From positions 1-14,459 of the forward strand of contig JAGIAU010000027.1 in NCBI GenBank assembly GCA_017744755.1: a stretch of 14,459 bases of DNA, read 5' to 3'. Source of the stretch: Microbacteriaceae bacterium. GTDB lineage: Bacteria; Actinomycetota; Actinomycetes; Actinomycetales; Microbacteriaceae. Position 1 is the stretch's first letter, and every line of letters starts with the position of its first letter. The translations under genes and the position numbers were made by a program. Shown here one piece after another: positions 6,541 to 12,843 of the stretch. The notes below the pieces were generated by a model. That model was given only the letters and a program-made list of their open reading frames with translations, was not told the origin of the DNA and searched no databases.

Positions 6541-8021
6541 CCATCCTCGCCCCGTCCCTCGACGGCCGCCTGCGCGACCCGCAGCTCCTGCGCGCGGCCG
6601 CGTACATCGATGGCGAATGGATCCCCGCCGAGGGCGACGGCTTCCCCGTCCTCAATCCGGCGACCGGCGAGACCCTCGCGATCCTGCCGCGCATGGGCGC
6701 CGAGGAGACCCGCGCGGCCGTCGCGAGCGCCGAGCGCGCCCTTCCGGGCTGGCGCGCGCTGAGCGCGATCGAGCGCTCGCGGATCCTGCGCCGCTGGGCC
6801 GACCTCGTGCGGGAGCACGCCGACGACCTCGCGGCGATCCTCACGGCCGAGCAGGGCAAGCCGTGGGACGAGGCGCGCGGCGAGGTCGTCTACTCCGCCG
6901 GGTACCTCGACTGGTTCGCGGAGGAGGGCCGGCGGCTCTACGGCGACGTCATCCCGTCGAACACGCCGGACGCCCGCATCATCGTGCTGAAGCAGCCGAT
7001 CGGCGTCACGGCCGGCATCACGCCGTGGAACCTGCCGGCCGCGATGATCACCCGCAAGGTCGGCCCGTCGCTCGCCGCGGGGAACACCTTCGTCCTGAAG
7101 CCGGCCGCCCTCACGCCGCTCACGGCGACGGCGTTCGCCGAGCTCGGCGCACGGGCGGGCCTGCCGGCCGGCGTGTTCAACATCGTGACGACCGACCGGG
7201 CGTCGGCGGTCGGCGACGAGCTGACCGGCAATCCCGTCGTGCGCAAGCTCAGCTTCACCGGCTCGACCGGCGTGGGCCGCCACCTGCTGCGCCAGGCGTC
7301 GGAGCACATCCAGAAGGTGTCGATGGAGCTCGGCGGCAACTCGCCGTTCATCGTGTTCGACGACGCGGACATCGACCAGGCCGTCGAGGGCGTCGTCTCC
7401 GCGAAGTTCCGCAACGCCGGCCAGATCTGCACCGCGGCGAACCGCATCTTCGTGCAGCGCGGCGCCGCCGATGCGTTCAACGAGGCGTTGCGCGCCCGGG
7501 CGGCGCGCGTGCGCGTCGGCAACGGCTTCGACGCGGGCGTGGAGATGGGCCCGATCATCGACGCGAAGGGCTTCGACAAGGTCCAGGCGCATGTCCAGGA
7601 CATGGTCGACCACGGCGCCAGGGTGCTCACCGGCGGCCGCCCGCACGAGCTCGGGCGCACCTTCTACGAGCCGACCGTCATCACGGGCCTCGAGTCGGAC
7701 ATGCTGCCGTGGAGCGACGAGACCTTCGGGCCGATCGCGTCGATCGCCGTGTTCGACGACGAGGACGAGGTCATCGGGAAGGCGAACGACACCGAGTACG
7801 GACTCGTCGCCTACCTGTACACCCACGACCTCGGCCGGGTGTTCCGCGTCTCCGAGGCGCTGGAGACCGGTATGGTCGGCGTGAACACGGGCCGGGTCTC
7901 GAACGAGATGGCGCCGTTCGGCGGCGTCAAGCAGTCCGGGCTGGGACGCGAGGGGTCCAAGTACGGCATCGACGACTGGCTCGAGCTGAAGTACATCAAC
8001 CTCGCCGGCCTGTCCCGCTGA
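6537..8021 (+). CDS. NAD(P)+-dependent aldehyde dehydrogenase, succinate-semialdehyde dehydrogenase (GabD) type
   Basis: A 494-residue aldehyde dehydrogenase that oxidises an aldehyde to its acid. Catalytic set complete: Asn165 in ITPWN, Lys188 in VLKPA for cofactor, FTGSTGVG at 240-247, Glu264 in MELGG, nucleophile Cys298 in RNAGQICTAANR, and Glu395 in DETFGP. The C-terminus (SNEMAPFGGVKQSGLGREGSKYGIDDWLELKYIN) closely matches E. coli GabD, so a semialdehyde or similar omega-oxo acid is a reasonable substrate. However, GabD has Thr-Cys-Val-Cys where this protein has Ile-Cys-Thr-Ala, so the second, redox-sensing Cys is missing. It is translationally coupled to the upstream ligase-like gene (4-bp ATGA overlap), suggesting that an acid made here, or its CoA ester, is handed between them. 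The exact substrate cannot be assigned. Confidence 0.9.
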   Translation: MTILAPSLDGRLRDPQLLRAAAYIDGEWIPAEGDGFPVLNPATGETLAILPRMGAEETRAAVASAERALPGWRALSAIERSRILRRWADLVREHADDLAAILTAEQGKPWDEARGEVVYSAGYLDWFAEEGRRLYGDVIPSNTPDARIIVLKQPIGVTAGITPWNLPAAMITRKVGPSLAAGNTFVLKPAALTPLTATAFAELGARAGLPAGVFNIVTTDRASAVGDELTGNPVVRKLSFTGSTGVGRHLLRQASEHIQKVSMELGGNSPFIVFDDADIDQAVEGVVSAKFRNAGQICTAANRIFVQRGAADAFNEALRARAARVRVGNGFDAGVEMGPIIDAKGFDKVQAHVQDMVDHGARVLTGGRPHELGRTFYEPTVITGLESDMLPWSDETFGPIASIAVFDDEDEVIGKANDTEYGLVAYLYTHDLGRVFRVSEALETGMVGVNTGRVSNEMAPFGGVKQSGLGREGSKYGIDDWLELKYINLAGLSR

Positions 8022-8037
8022 GCCCGAGGAGACCGAG

Positions 8038-8817
8038 ATGAGCGAAGAGCCCCGCGTCCTGGTCGAGCGCCGCGGCGCGGCCGCGATCCTGACGTTCAAT
8101 CGGCCCGATGCGCGGAACGCGATCGACGACGCGATGCGCGAGGCCTTCAGCGCGGCGCTCGCGGAGGTCTCCGCCGACGATGCGGTGCGGGCGATCGTCC
8201 TCACCGGAGCCGGCAGCGCCTTCTGCGCGGGCGGCGATGTCAAGGCGATGCAGGGGCGGCTGGCGGCCGGCTCGGGGAAGGTGGCCTTCGACGGCTGGCG
8301 CCGGCAGCGGCGCACCGCGGACTTCGTCGCCGCGCTCACGGAGAGCGACCGGATCACCATCGCCGCCGTGAACGGCGCCGCGGTCGGCCTCGGCCTCGAT
8401 CTCGCGCTCGCGTGCGACTTCATCGTCGCGGCCCCGGAGGCGAAGTTCGCCTCATCGTTCGTCAGGCGCGGGCTCATCCCCGACGGCGGCGGGATGTACT
8501 TCCTGCCGCGCCGCATCGGCCTGCAGCGCACCAAGGAGCTCATCTACTCGGGGCGCACCGTCGCGGCCGAGGAGGCGCTGCGGCTCGGGCTCGTCGACCG
8601 GCTCGCCCCGGAGGGCGGCCTCATCGACGACACGCTCGCCTACGCGGAGCAGTTCACCGCGAACTCGCGCCCGGCCATCGCGCTCATGAAGTCGATCGTC
8701 TCGCGCACCTTCGAGTCGCCGCTCGACCGGATCGCCGCGCTCGGCGGCGAGGCGCAGGCCATCGCGTACACGACGGAGGAGCACCGCGCCGCCGTCGACG
8801 CGTTCTTGAACCGGTAG
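8038..8817 (+). CDS. Crotonase-fold enoyl-CoA hydratase/isomerase (PaaG-like active site)
   Basis: A 259-residue crotonase. Oxyanion-hole segments are present: AFCAGGDVKAM at 61-71 and NGAAVGLGLDLALACD at 112-127. The two glutamates of the hydratase are absent: aligned to mitochondrial enoyl-CoA hydratase, Glu144 is Asp121 and Glu164 is Phe141. Instead there is an Asp in LIPDGGG (Asp149), as in PaaG and related enoyl-CoA isomerases (PaaG has GLIPDCGG). This favours double-bond or ring isomerisation over hydration. GAGGAGA at 8026-8032 lies just before the ATG, 16 bp after the aldehyde dehydrogenase stop. It is the last gene of the operon and is followed by a strong hairpin. The MaoC protein of the opposing operon could supply the hydration step. 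Family certain, isomerase call inferred. Confidence 0.88.
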   Translation: MSEEPRVLVERRGAAAILTFNRPDARNAIDDAMREAFSAALAEVSADDAVRAIVLTGAGSAFCAGGDVKAMQGRLAAGSGKVAFDGWRRQRRTADFVAALTESDRITIAAVNGAAVGLGLDLALACDFIVAAPEAKFASSFVRRGLIPDGGGMYFLPRRIGLQRTKELIYSGRTVAAEEALRLGLVDRLAPEGGLIDDTLAYAEQFTANSRPAIALMKSIVSRTFESPLDRIAALGGEAQAIAYTTEEHRAAVDAFLNR

Positions 8818-8846
8818 CCGTCGCGCGCCGCGCGGCGGGGCGAGAC

Positions 8847-8887
8847 CCGGCCGGCGCGCGAGTTCGTGACCGTGGCGCGCCGGCCGG
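8847..8887. terminator. 13-bp GC stem between convergent operons
   Basis: Perfect 13-bp inverted repeat: CCGGCCGGCGCGC at 8847-8859 and its complement at 8875-8887, with a 15-nt loop. It sits between the stops of two convergent operons (8817 and 8891), where a shared bidirectional terminator is expected. No U-run follows on either strand, so in this GC-rich genome it would be a hairpin-only or factor-assisted stop. Confidence 0.65.
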
Positions 8888-8890
8888 ATC

Positions 8891-9640
8891 TCAGATGTGA
8901 CGTCCGCCGGCGATCTCGATCGTGACGCCGGTGACGTAGCTCGACAGGTCGCTCGCGAGGAACAGCGCGACCTTCGCGACCTCCTCGGGCTCGCCGAAGC
9001 GGCCGAGGGGGATGTCGGAGAGGCGGGACTGGCGGATCTCGGGGGAGAGCTTCGCCGTCATGGCGGTCTCGATGATGCCGGGCTGCAGCGCGTTGACCCG
9101 GATGCCGGCGAAGCCGACCTCCTTCGCCGCCGCCTTCGTGAGGCCGACGATGCCGGCCTTCGCGGCGCTGTAGTTCGTCTGGCCGGCGTTGCCGACCTTG
9201 CCGGAGATCGACGACATGTTGATGATCGAGCCCGGCGCGCCGAGCTCGCGCATGACGCCGGCGGCTGCGCGGGTGCCGAGCCAGGTGCCCTTGAGGTGCA
9301 CGTCGAGCACGAGCTCGAAGTCCGTCAGCGGCATCTTCCGCATCGTCGCGTCACGGGTGATGCCCGCGTTGTTCACCATGACGTCGAGCCGGCCGTACGC
9401 GTCGACGGCGGCGCGGACGAGGGCCTCGACCTGCTCGTCGTCCGTGACGTCGCAGGCGATGCCGATCGCGCGCTCCGCGGCGCCGAGCCGCGCGGCCGCC
9501 GCGCTCGCGGCCGCCCCGTCGATGTCGCCGATGACGAGCCGCGCGCCGTGCGCGGCGAACAGCTCGGCGATCGCGTAGCCGAGCCCTTGCGCCGCCCCCG
9601 TGACGACGGCGACGCGGCCTTCGAGCAGTCCATCGCTCAT
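8891..9640 (-). CDS. SDR-family oxidoreductase, FabG-like 3-oxoacyl reductase / 3-hydroxyacyl-CoA dehydrogenase
   Basis: A 249-residue classical SDR. Cofactor motif TGAAQGLG at 14-21, Asp39 after beta-2 (IGDID) favouring NAD(H), and VNNAG at 89-93. Catalytic Ser144, Tyr157 and Lys161 (YSAAK) are in place with the 13-residue Ser-Tyr spacing of FabG; the structural Asn of the tetrad is replaced by His115 (DVHLKG). The C-terminal IAGGRHI ends like many FabG/PhaB proteins. The ATG at 9640 overlaps the TGA of the MaoC gene (ATGA) and GGGAGAGGA precedes it. As last gene of the SDR-MaoC-SDR operon it fits the oxidation of a 3-hydroxyacyl-CoA after hydration by the MaoC protein, with NAD favouring the oxidative direction. 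A ketone reductase on another intermediate is possible. Confidence 0.88.
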   Translation of the reverse strand: MSDGLLEGRVAVVTGAAQGLGYAIAELFAAHGARLVIGDIDGAAASAAAARLGAAERAIGIACDVTDDEQVEALVRAAVDAYGRLDVMVNNAGITRDATMRKMPLTDFELVLDVHLKGTWLGTRAAAGVMRELGAPGSIINMSSISGKVGNAGQTNYSAAKAGIVGLTKAAAKEVGFAGIRVNALQPGIIETAMTAKLSPEIRQSRLSDIPLGRFGEPEEVAKVALFLASDLSSYVTGVTIEIAGGRHI

Positions 9641-10140
9641 GTGCGGTCCTCTCCCTCGCGGCCGGCTCCGCCGACGGCCTCGTCGGCGGTCCCGCGGACG
9701 AACAGCGTCACCGAGTCGGCGACGCAGGCGGGCTTGTCCGATCCTTCGATCTCGACCTCGGTGCGCAGCGTGGCGCGGACGCCGCGATCGGTGCGCTCCG
9801 CGGCGACGAGCGAGATGCGACCCCGGATGCGCGATCCGACGCGCACGGGCGCCGGGAAGCGCACGCGGTCGAGGCCGTAGTTGACCCGGGTGCTCGCGCC
9901 GTGGACCGCGTAGGCCCCGGCGGCGAGCGCCGGCAGCAGCGAGAGCGTGAGGAAGCCGTGCGCGATCGTCGCGCCGTATGGGCCGGCGGCGGCGCGCGCC
10001 GGGTCGACGTGGATCCACTGCCGGTCGTCGGTCGCGTCGGCGAACGCGTCGATCCGCTGCTGCGCGATCTCCAGCCACGGGCTCGTGCCGAGCTCCTCGC
10101 CGACGCGCCGCTCGAGCTCGTCGATGCCGATGGTCAGCAA
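9637..10140 (-). CDS. MaoC-like hot-dog-fold enoyl-CoA hydratase
   Basis: A 167-residue single hot-dog domain of the MaoC / (R)-specific enoyl-CoA hydratase family. The hydratase-2 motif is recognisable as FADATDDRQWIHVDPARA (33-50) with catalytic Asp39 and His44, followed by GPYGATIAHGFLTLSLLP (53-70). The residues between the catalytic pair are unusual: Gln41-Trp42 replaces the common Asn-Pro. It has a Gly/Glu-rich 15-residue tail. The start is a TTG at 10140, chosen because AGGAG lies 6 nt before it and no ATG or GTG is suitably placed. It begins 9 bp after the upstream SDR stop and overlaps the downstream SDR by 4 bp, so it is firmly within the operon. Its likely job is to add water to an enoyl-CoA whose product the flanking SDR oxidises. 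Confidence 0.88.
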   Translation of the reverse strand: MLTIGIDELERRVGEELGTSPWLEIAQQRIDAFADATDDRQWIHVDPARAAAGPYGATIAHGFLTLSLLPALAAGAYAVHGASTRVNYGLDRVRFPAPVRVGSRIRGRISLVAAERTDRGVRATLRTEVEIEGSDKPACVADSVTLFVRGTADEAVGGAGREGEDRT

Positions 10141-10149
10141 TCCGGGCTC

Positions 10150-10911
10150 CTAGTGGAAGTAGGCGCCGCCGTCGACGACGACGGTCTGGCCGGTGATGAA
10201 CGCGGACGCCGGGCCGGCGAGGAAGCGCACCGCGCCGACGACGTCGTCCGGCACCATCTCGCGCCGGAGGACGCGGCTGCCCGCGGCGTTCGCGCGCATC
10301 CGCGCGGTCTCGTCGGCGTTCTGCTCGACGCCCGCGCTGACCGTGAAGCCGGGGGCGACGGCGTTGACCCGGATGGCGTCGGCGCCGAGCTCGCGCGCGA
10401 GGTTCTTCGTGAGGGCGAGCACGGCGCCCTTGCTGCTCGAGTAGTGCGGCAGCGCGCTGCCCTTGAAGGCCGTCGTGGAGGCGATGTTGACGATCGAGCC
10501 GCCGCCCCTCGCGCGCATCGCGGCGAGGACGCTGCGCGCGGCGAGGGCGACGCCGAGCACGTTCACGTCGAAGACGAGCCGCCATTCCTCGAGCGGGATC
10601 TCCTCGAAGGGCCGCTGGCGCAGCGAGGCGAAGATGCCGGCGTTGTTGACGAGGACGTCGATGCCCCCGAATGCTCGGGTCGCCGCGTCGGCCGCGGCCC
10701 GCATGTCGGCCTCGGAGGTCACGTCGGCGACGACGGCGATCGCGGCGCCTCCTGCCGCGACGATCTCGTCGGCGACGGGCGAGGGGTCGCTGCGGTCCAC
10801 GACGACGACGCTCGCGCCCGCCGCCGCGAGGTCGAGGCAGATGCCGCGGCCGATTCCGGCGCCGCCGCCCGTGACGACGGCGACCTTGCCGTCGAGTTCC
10901 GCTGAGGTCAT
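10150..10911 (-). CDS. SDR-family NAD-dependent oxidoreductase
   Basis: A 253-residue classical SDR with a full active site: TGGGAGIG at 14-21, Asp39 (VVVDRSD) indicating NAD(H), NNAG at 89-92, Asn117, Ser145, Tyr157 and Lys161 (YSSSK), and a typical end (GQTVVVDGGAYFH). First gene of the SDR-MaoC-SDR operon. The ATG at 10911 has no Shine-Dalgarno sequence. Instead TATCCT (10923-10918) lies 6 nt before it, so the message is probably leaderless. The operator-like site at 10933-10957 covers the -35 region, so repression by the adjacent GntR protein is likely. The operon has two SDRs of different sequence, suggesting oxidation of two different hydroxyl groups, such as an alcohol and a hydroxyacyl-CoA. 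The substrate is not readable from the sequence. Confidence 0.88.
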   Translation of the reverse strand: MTSAELDGKVAVVTGGGAGIGRGICLDLAAAGASVVVVDRSDPSPVADEIVAAGGAAIAVVADVTSEADMRAAADAATRAFGGIDVLVNNAGIFASLRQRPFEEIPLEEWRLVFDVNVLGVALAARSVLAAMRARGGGSIVNIASTTAFKGSALPHYSSSKGAVLALTKNLARELGADAIRVNAVAPGFTVSAGVEQNADETARMRANAAGSRVLRREMVPDDVVGAVRFLAGPASAFITGQTVVVDGGAYFH

Positions 10912-10917
10912 GCGACG

Positions 10918-10957
10918 AGGATATCAGTGAGTCGTATGGACATACATACATCCATAC
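10918..10957 (-). promoter_or_regulatory. Promoter and operator-like site B before the SDR-MaoC-SDR operon
   Basis: On the minus strand TATCCT (10923-10918) fits the actinobacterial TANNNT -10 and sits 6 nt before the ATG. Nine bases upstream of it is a site whose plus strand reads CGTATGGACATACATACA (10933-10950), matching site A. An inverted repeat GTATGGA, 10 nt, TCCATAC spans 10934-10957. The position over the -35 region predicts repression. Confidence 0.6.
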
Positions 10958-10977
10958 CTATAGGACGACGCAGCCGC

Positions 10978-11742
10978 TCAGGCGAGCTGCTCGTAGAGCC
11001 CCTCGCCGGCCTCGGCGAGGTCGAGGTTCACGGTGTACTCGTAGCGGTCGCCCCGGTACCAGGACTGGACGAACTCGACCGGTCGACCGGACGCGTCGCT
11101 CACGAGCCGCTCCACGTACAGCACGGCCGAGCCGAGGCCCGCCTCGATCCGCGAGCCCACCTCCGCGTCCGCGAGCGTCGCGCGGATCGCCTGCGTCGCG
11201 CTCGTGAGCCGCACGCCCTGCTCGATGAGGACCTCCATGAGCGCCCGGGAGCGCAGCGACGGCGCGGTGAGCAGCGCGCCGAGATCCGGCGGCAGATGCG
11301 TGACCGTGTAGGCGAACGGCTCGTTCGACATGATCCGCGTCCGGCGCACCACCGTGCCGCGCGGCACGTCGAGCCGCAGCGCGTTCGCGATCTGGTCGGG
11401 CAGGCGCTCGTCGTGCGTGATCGTGATGTCGCGCGTCTTCGCCGAGTGCGACTCGCGGATGAGATCGCCGAGCGAGCCGCGGAAGCGCTGCTGCAGCACC
11501 TTCGGGTTGCGCGGCTGCACGAACGTGCCGCTGCCCTGCTTGCGGATGACGAGCCCCTCGACGACGAGCTCGCCGACCGCCTGCCGGATCGTCGCGCGGC
11601 TCACCGAGAACTCGGCCGCGAGCTCGTCCTCGGACACGAGCTTGCCCCCGACGGCGTACTCGCCGTCGTTGATCCGCTGGCGCAGGACCCCCGCGACCTG
11701 GTGATAGAGGGGCAGAGCAAGGGAACTGTCGACCACGCGCAT
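10978..11742 (-). CDS. GntR-family transcriptional regulator, HutC subfamily (UTRA effector domain)
   Basis: A 254-residue DNA-binding regulator. A winged helix-turn-helix occupies about 8-75: LPLYHQVAGVLRQRI, then KLVSEDELAAEFSVSRATIRQAVGELVVEGLV, then the wing KQGSGTFV. The remainder (about 95-245) has the UTRA ligand-binding pattern of the HutC group, ending LAEAGEGLYEQL. The ATG at 11742 is chosen because it leaves the short N-terminus normal for the family; a GTG two codons upstream is equally possible. The SD (GTGAGG) is abnormally close to this ATG. It lies 66 bp upstream of the SDR operon on the same strand. Operator-like sites in front of its own gene, of that operon and in the divergent region at 4174 predict an autoregulated repressor that responds to a pathway intermediate. 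Confidence 0.9.
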   Translation of the reverse strand: MRVVDSSLALPLYHQVAGVLRQRINDGEYAVGGKLVSEDELAAEFSVSRATIRQAVGELVVEGLVIRKQGSGTFVQPRNPKVLQQRFRGSLGDLIRESHSAKTRDITITHDERLPDQIANALRLDVPRGTVVRRTRIMSNEPFAYTVTHLPPDLGALLTAPSLRSRALMEVLIEQGVRLTSATQAIRATLADAEVGSRIEAGLGSAVLYVERLVSDASGRPVEFVQSWYRGDRYEYTVNLDLAEAGEGLYEQLA

Positions 11743-11787
11743 CCTCACGCATACAGGGAAGCCCGGATCAGGCCGGCACCGGGAGTC

Positions 11788-11807
11788 ATCATACTGACAT
11801 CCGTACA
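11788..11807 (-). promoter_or_regulatory. Promoter -10 and operator-like site C before the GntR gene
   Basis: On the minus strand TATGAT (11793-11788) is close to the -10 consensus and would start a roughly 40-nt leader. Overlapping it, CATACTGACATCCGTACA (11790-11807, plus strand) aligns with sites A and B, sharing CATAC, GACAT and CGTA with A. Its dyad symmetry is weaker than that of A, so tighter autorepression is not implied. Confidence 0.5.
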
Positions 11808-11849
11808 AGCGATGCGGTGGCCGGCCGAGGGACCTGCTCGGTCCGCGAT

Positions 11850-12800
11850 TCAGATCTTCCGCAGCAGCACCCGGTCGACGACGTGGTTCGGACCCTTGCG
11901 GAGGACGAGGCGCGCGCGCTCGCGCGTCGGGAGCACGTTCTCCACGAGGTTCCTGCCGTTGATGCGGTCCCAGATGTCGCGCGCGGTCGCGACGGCCTCG
12001 GCGTCCGACAGCCCCGCGTAGCGGTGGAAATAGGACGAGGGATCGGCGAACGATCCCTGGCGCAGCCGCAGGAAGCGCTCCACGTACCAGTCCTCGATGT
12101 CGCTCGTCGCCGCGTCGACGTAGATCGAGAAGTCGAACAGGTCGGCCAGCGCGAGCGCCTGGCCCTGCGGGGCCGGCTGCAGGACGTTGAGGCCCTCCAC
12201 GATGAGCACGTCCGGACGGCGGATGACGACCTCCGCGCCCGGCACGATGTCGTACACGAGATGCGAGTAGAGGGGTGCGCGGACCTCGGGCTCGCCCGCC
12301 TTGATCGCCGAGACGAAGTCGACGAGCGCGCGGCGGTCGTACGACTCCGGGAAGCCTTTGCGCTGCAGCAGGTCACGGCGGACGAGCTCCGCGTTCGGGT
12401 ACAGGAAGCCGTCGGTCGTCACGAGCTCGACACGCGGCGTGCCCGGCCACCGCGACAGCAGCTCGCGCAGGACGCGGGAGATCGTCGACTTGCCGACGGC
12501 GACGGAGCCCGCGACGCCGATGACGAAGGGCGTCTCGTCGGGGACCGCGACGGCGCCGTCGAGGAACCCGCGCGTCTCGCCGTAGAGCCGCTGCGCCCCC
12601 GACGCATAGAGCGAGAGCAGCCGGCTCAGCGGCAGGTAGACGTCCTCCACCTCGGCGAGGTCGAGCTGATCGCCCGTGCCCTGCAGGGCCGCGATCTCGG
12701 CCGGCGTCAGCGGCGCGCGCATCCCGGCGGCGAGCGCGGCCCACTCCGCGCGCCCGATGGCGTGGAAGACGCCGGCATCACCGCTCGCGCCTCCGACCAC
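11850..12800 (-). CDS. coaA: Type I pantothenate kinase
   Basis: A 316-residue pantothenate kinase that phosphorylates pantothenate with ATP in the cytoplasm, the first and controlling step of CoA synthesis. The sequence closely follows M. tuberculosis CoaA (312 residues): P-loop GVAGSVAVGKS at 95-105, VTTDGFLYPNAEL at 127-139, RKGFPESYDRRAL at 147-159, YSHLVYDI at 178-185, LIVEGLNVLQ at 199-208 and NLVENVLPTR at 284-293, ending VLLRKI. The start is GTG at 12800, with TAGGCT (12812-12807) 6 nt upstream and only a poor GGAG two bases away, so the mRNA is probably leaderless. It is divergent from glmS. This is a housekeeping gene and marks the edge of the catabolic island, although a CoA-making gene next to a CoA-consuming pathway is a striking neighbour. 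Confidence 0.97.
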   Translation of the reverse strand: MVGGASGDAGVFHAIGRAEWAALAAGMRAPLTPAEIAALQGTGDQLDLAEVEDVYLPLSRLLSLYASGAQRLYGETRGFLDGAVAVPDETPFVIGVAGSVAVGKSTISRVLRELLSRWPGTPRVELVTTDGFLYPNAELVRRDLLQRKGFPESYDRRALVDFVSAIKAGEPEVRAPLYSHLVYDIVPGAEVVIRRPDVLIVEGLNVLQPAPQGQALALADLFDFSIYVDAATSDIEDWYVERFLRLRQGSFADPSSYFHRYAGLSDAEAVATARDIWDRINGRNLVENVLPTRERARLVLRKGPNHVVDRVLLRKI

Positions 12801-12806
12801 CGCTCC

Positions 12807-12836
12807 AGCCTAGACAAACGGACGTCCGCCTAAACT
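12807..12836. promoter_or_regulatory. Overlapping divergent promoters of coaA and glmS
   Basis: In the 43-bp gap, TAGGCT (minus strand, 12812-12807) lies 6 nt before the coaA GTG and TAAACT (plus strand, 12831-12836) lies 7 nt before the glmS ATG. Both fit TANNNT at leaderless spacing. A 10-bp palindrome CGGACGTCCG (12819-12828) sits between them. Neither -35 is clear, and each -35 would have to lie near the other promoter's -10. Confidence 0.5.
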
Positions 12837-12843
12837 TGGGCGC

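Noticed and set aside
8891..10951. A 686-codon open frame on the minus strand spanning three genes
   Set aside because: Only its last 250 codons are a protein with SDR motifs. The upstream part is Arg-rich out-of-frame translation through the MaoC and SDR genes, typical of GC-rich DNA.
11743..11808. Longer GntR protein starting with TTG at 11808
   Set aside because: It would start inside the predicted promoter and operator, and adds an unlike, Cys-rich N-terminus (MYGCQYDDSRC) not seen in the family.
11830..11844. Hairpin GGACC-TGCTC-GGTCC after the coaA stop as a terminator
   Set aside because: Only a 5-bp stem with no U-run; too weak to call, although it is in the right place.
12818..12829. 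Possible fourth GntR operator in front of glmS
   Set aside because: It shares only ACGGAC with the other sites, its symmetry is different, and housekeeping genes are not expected in this regulon.
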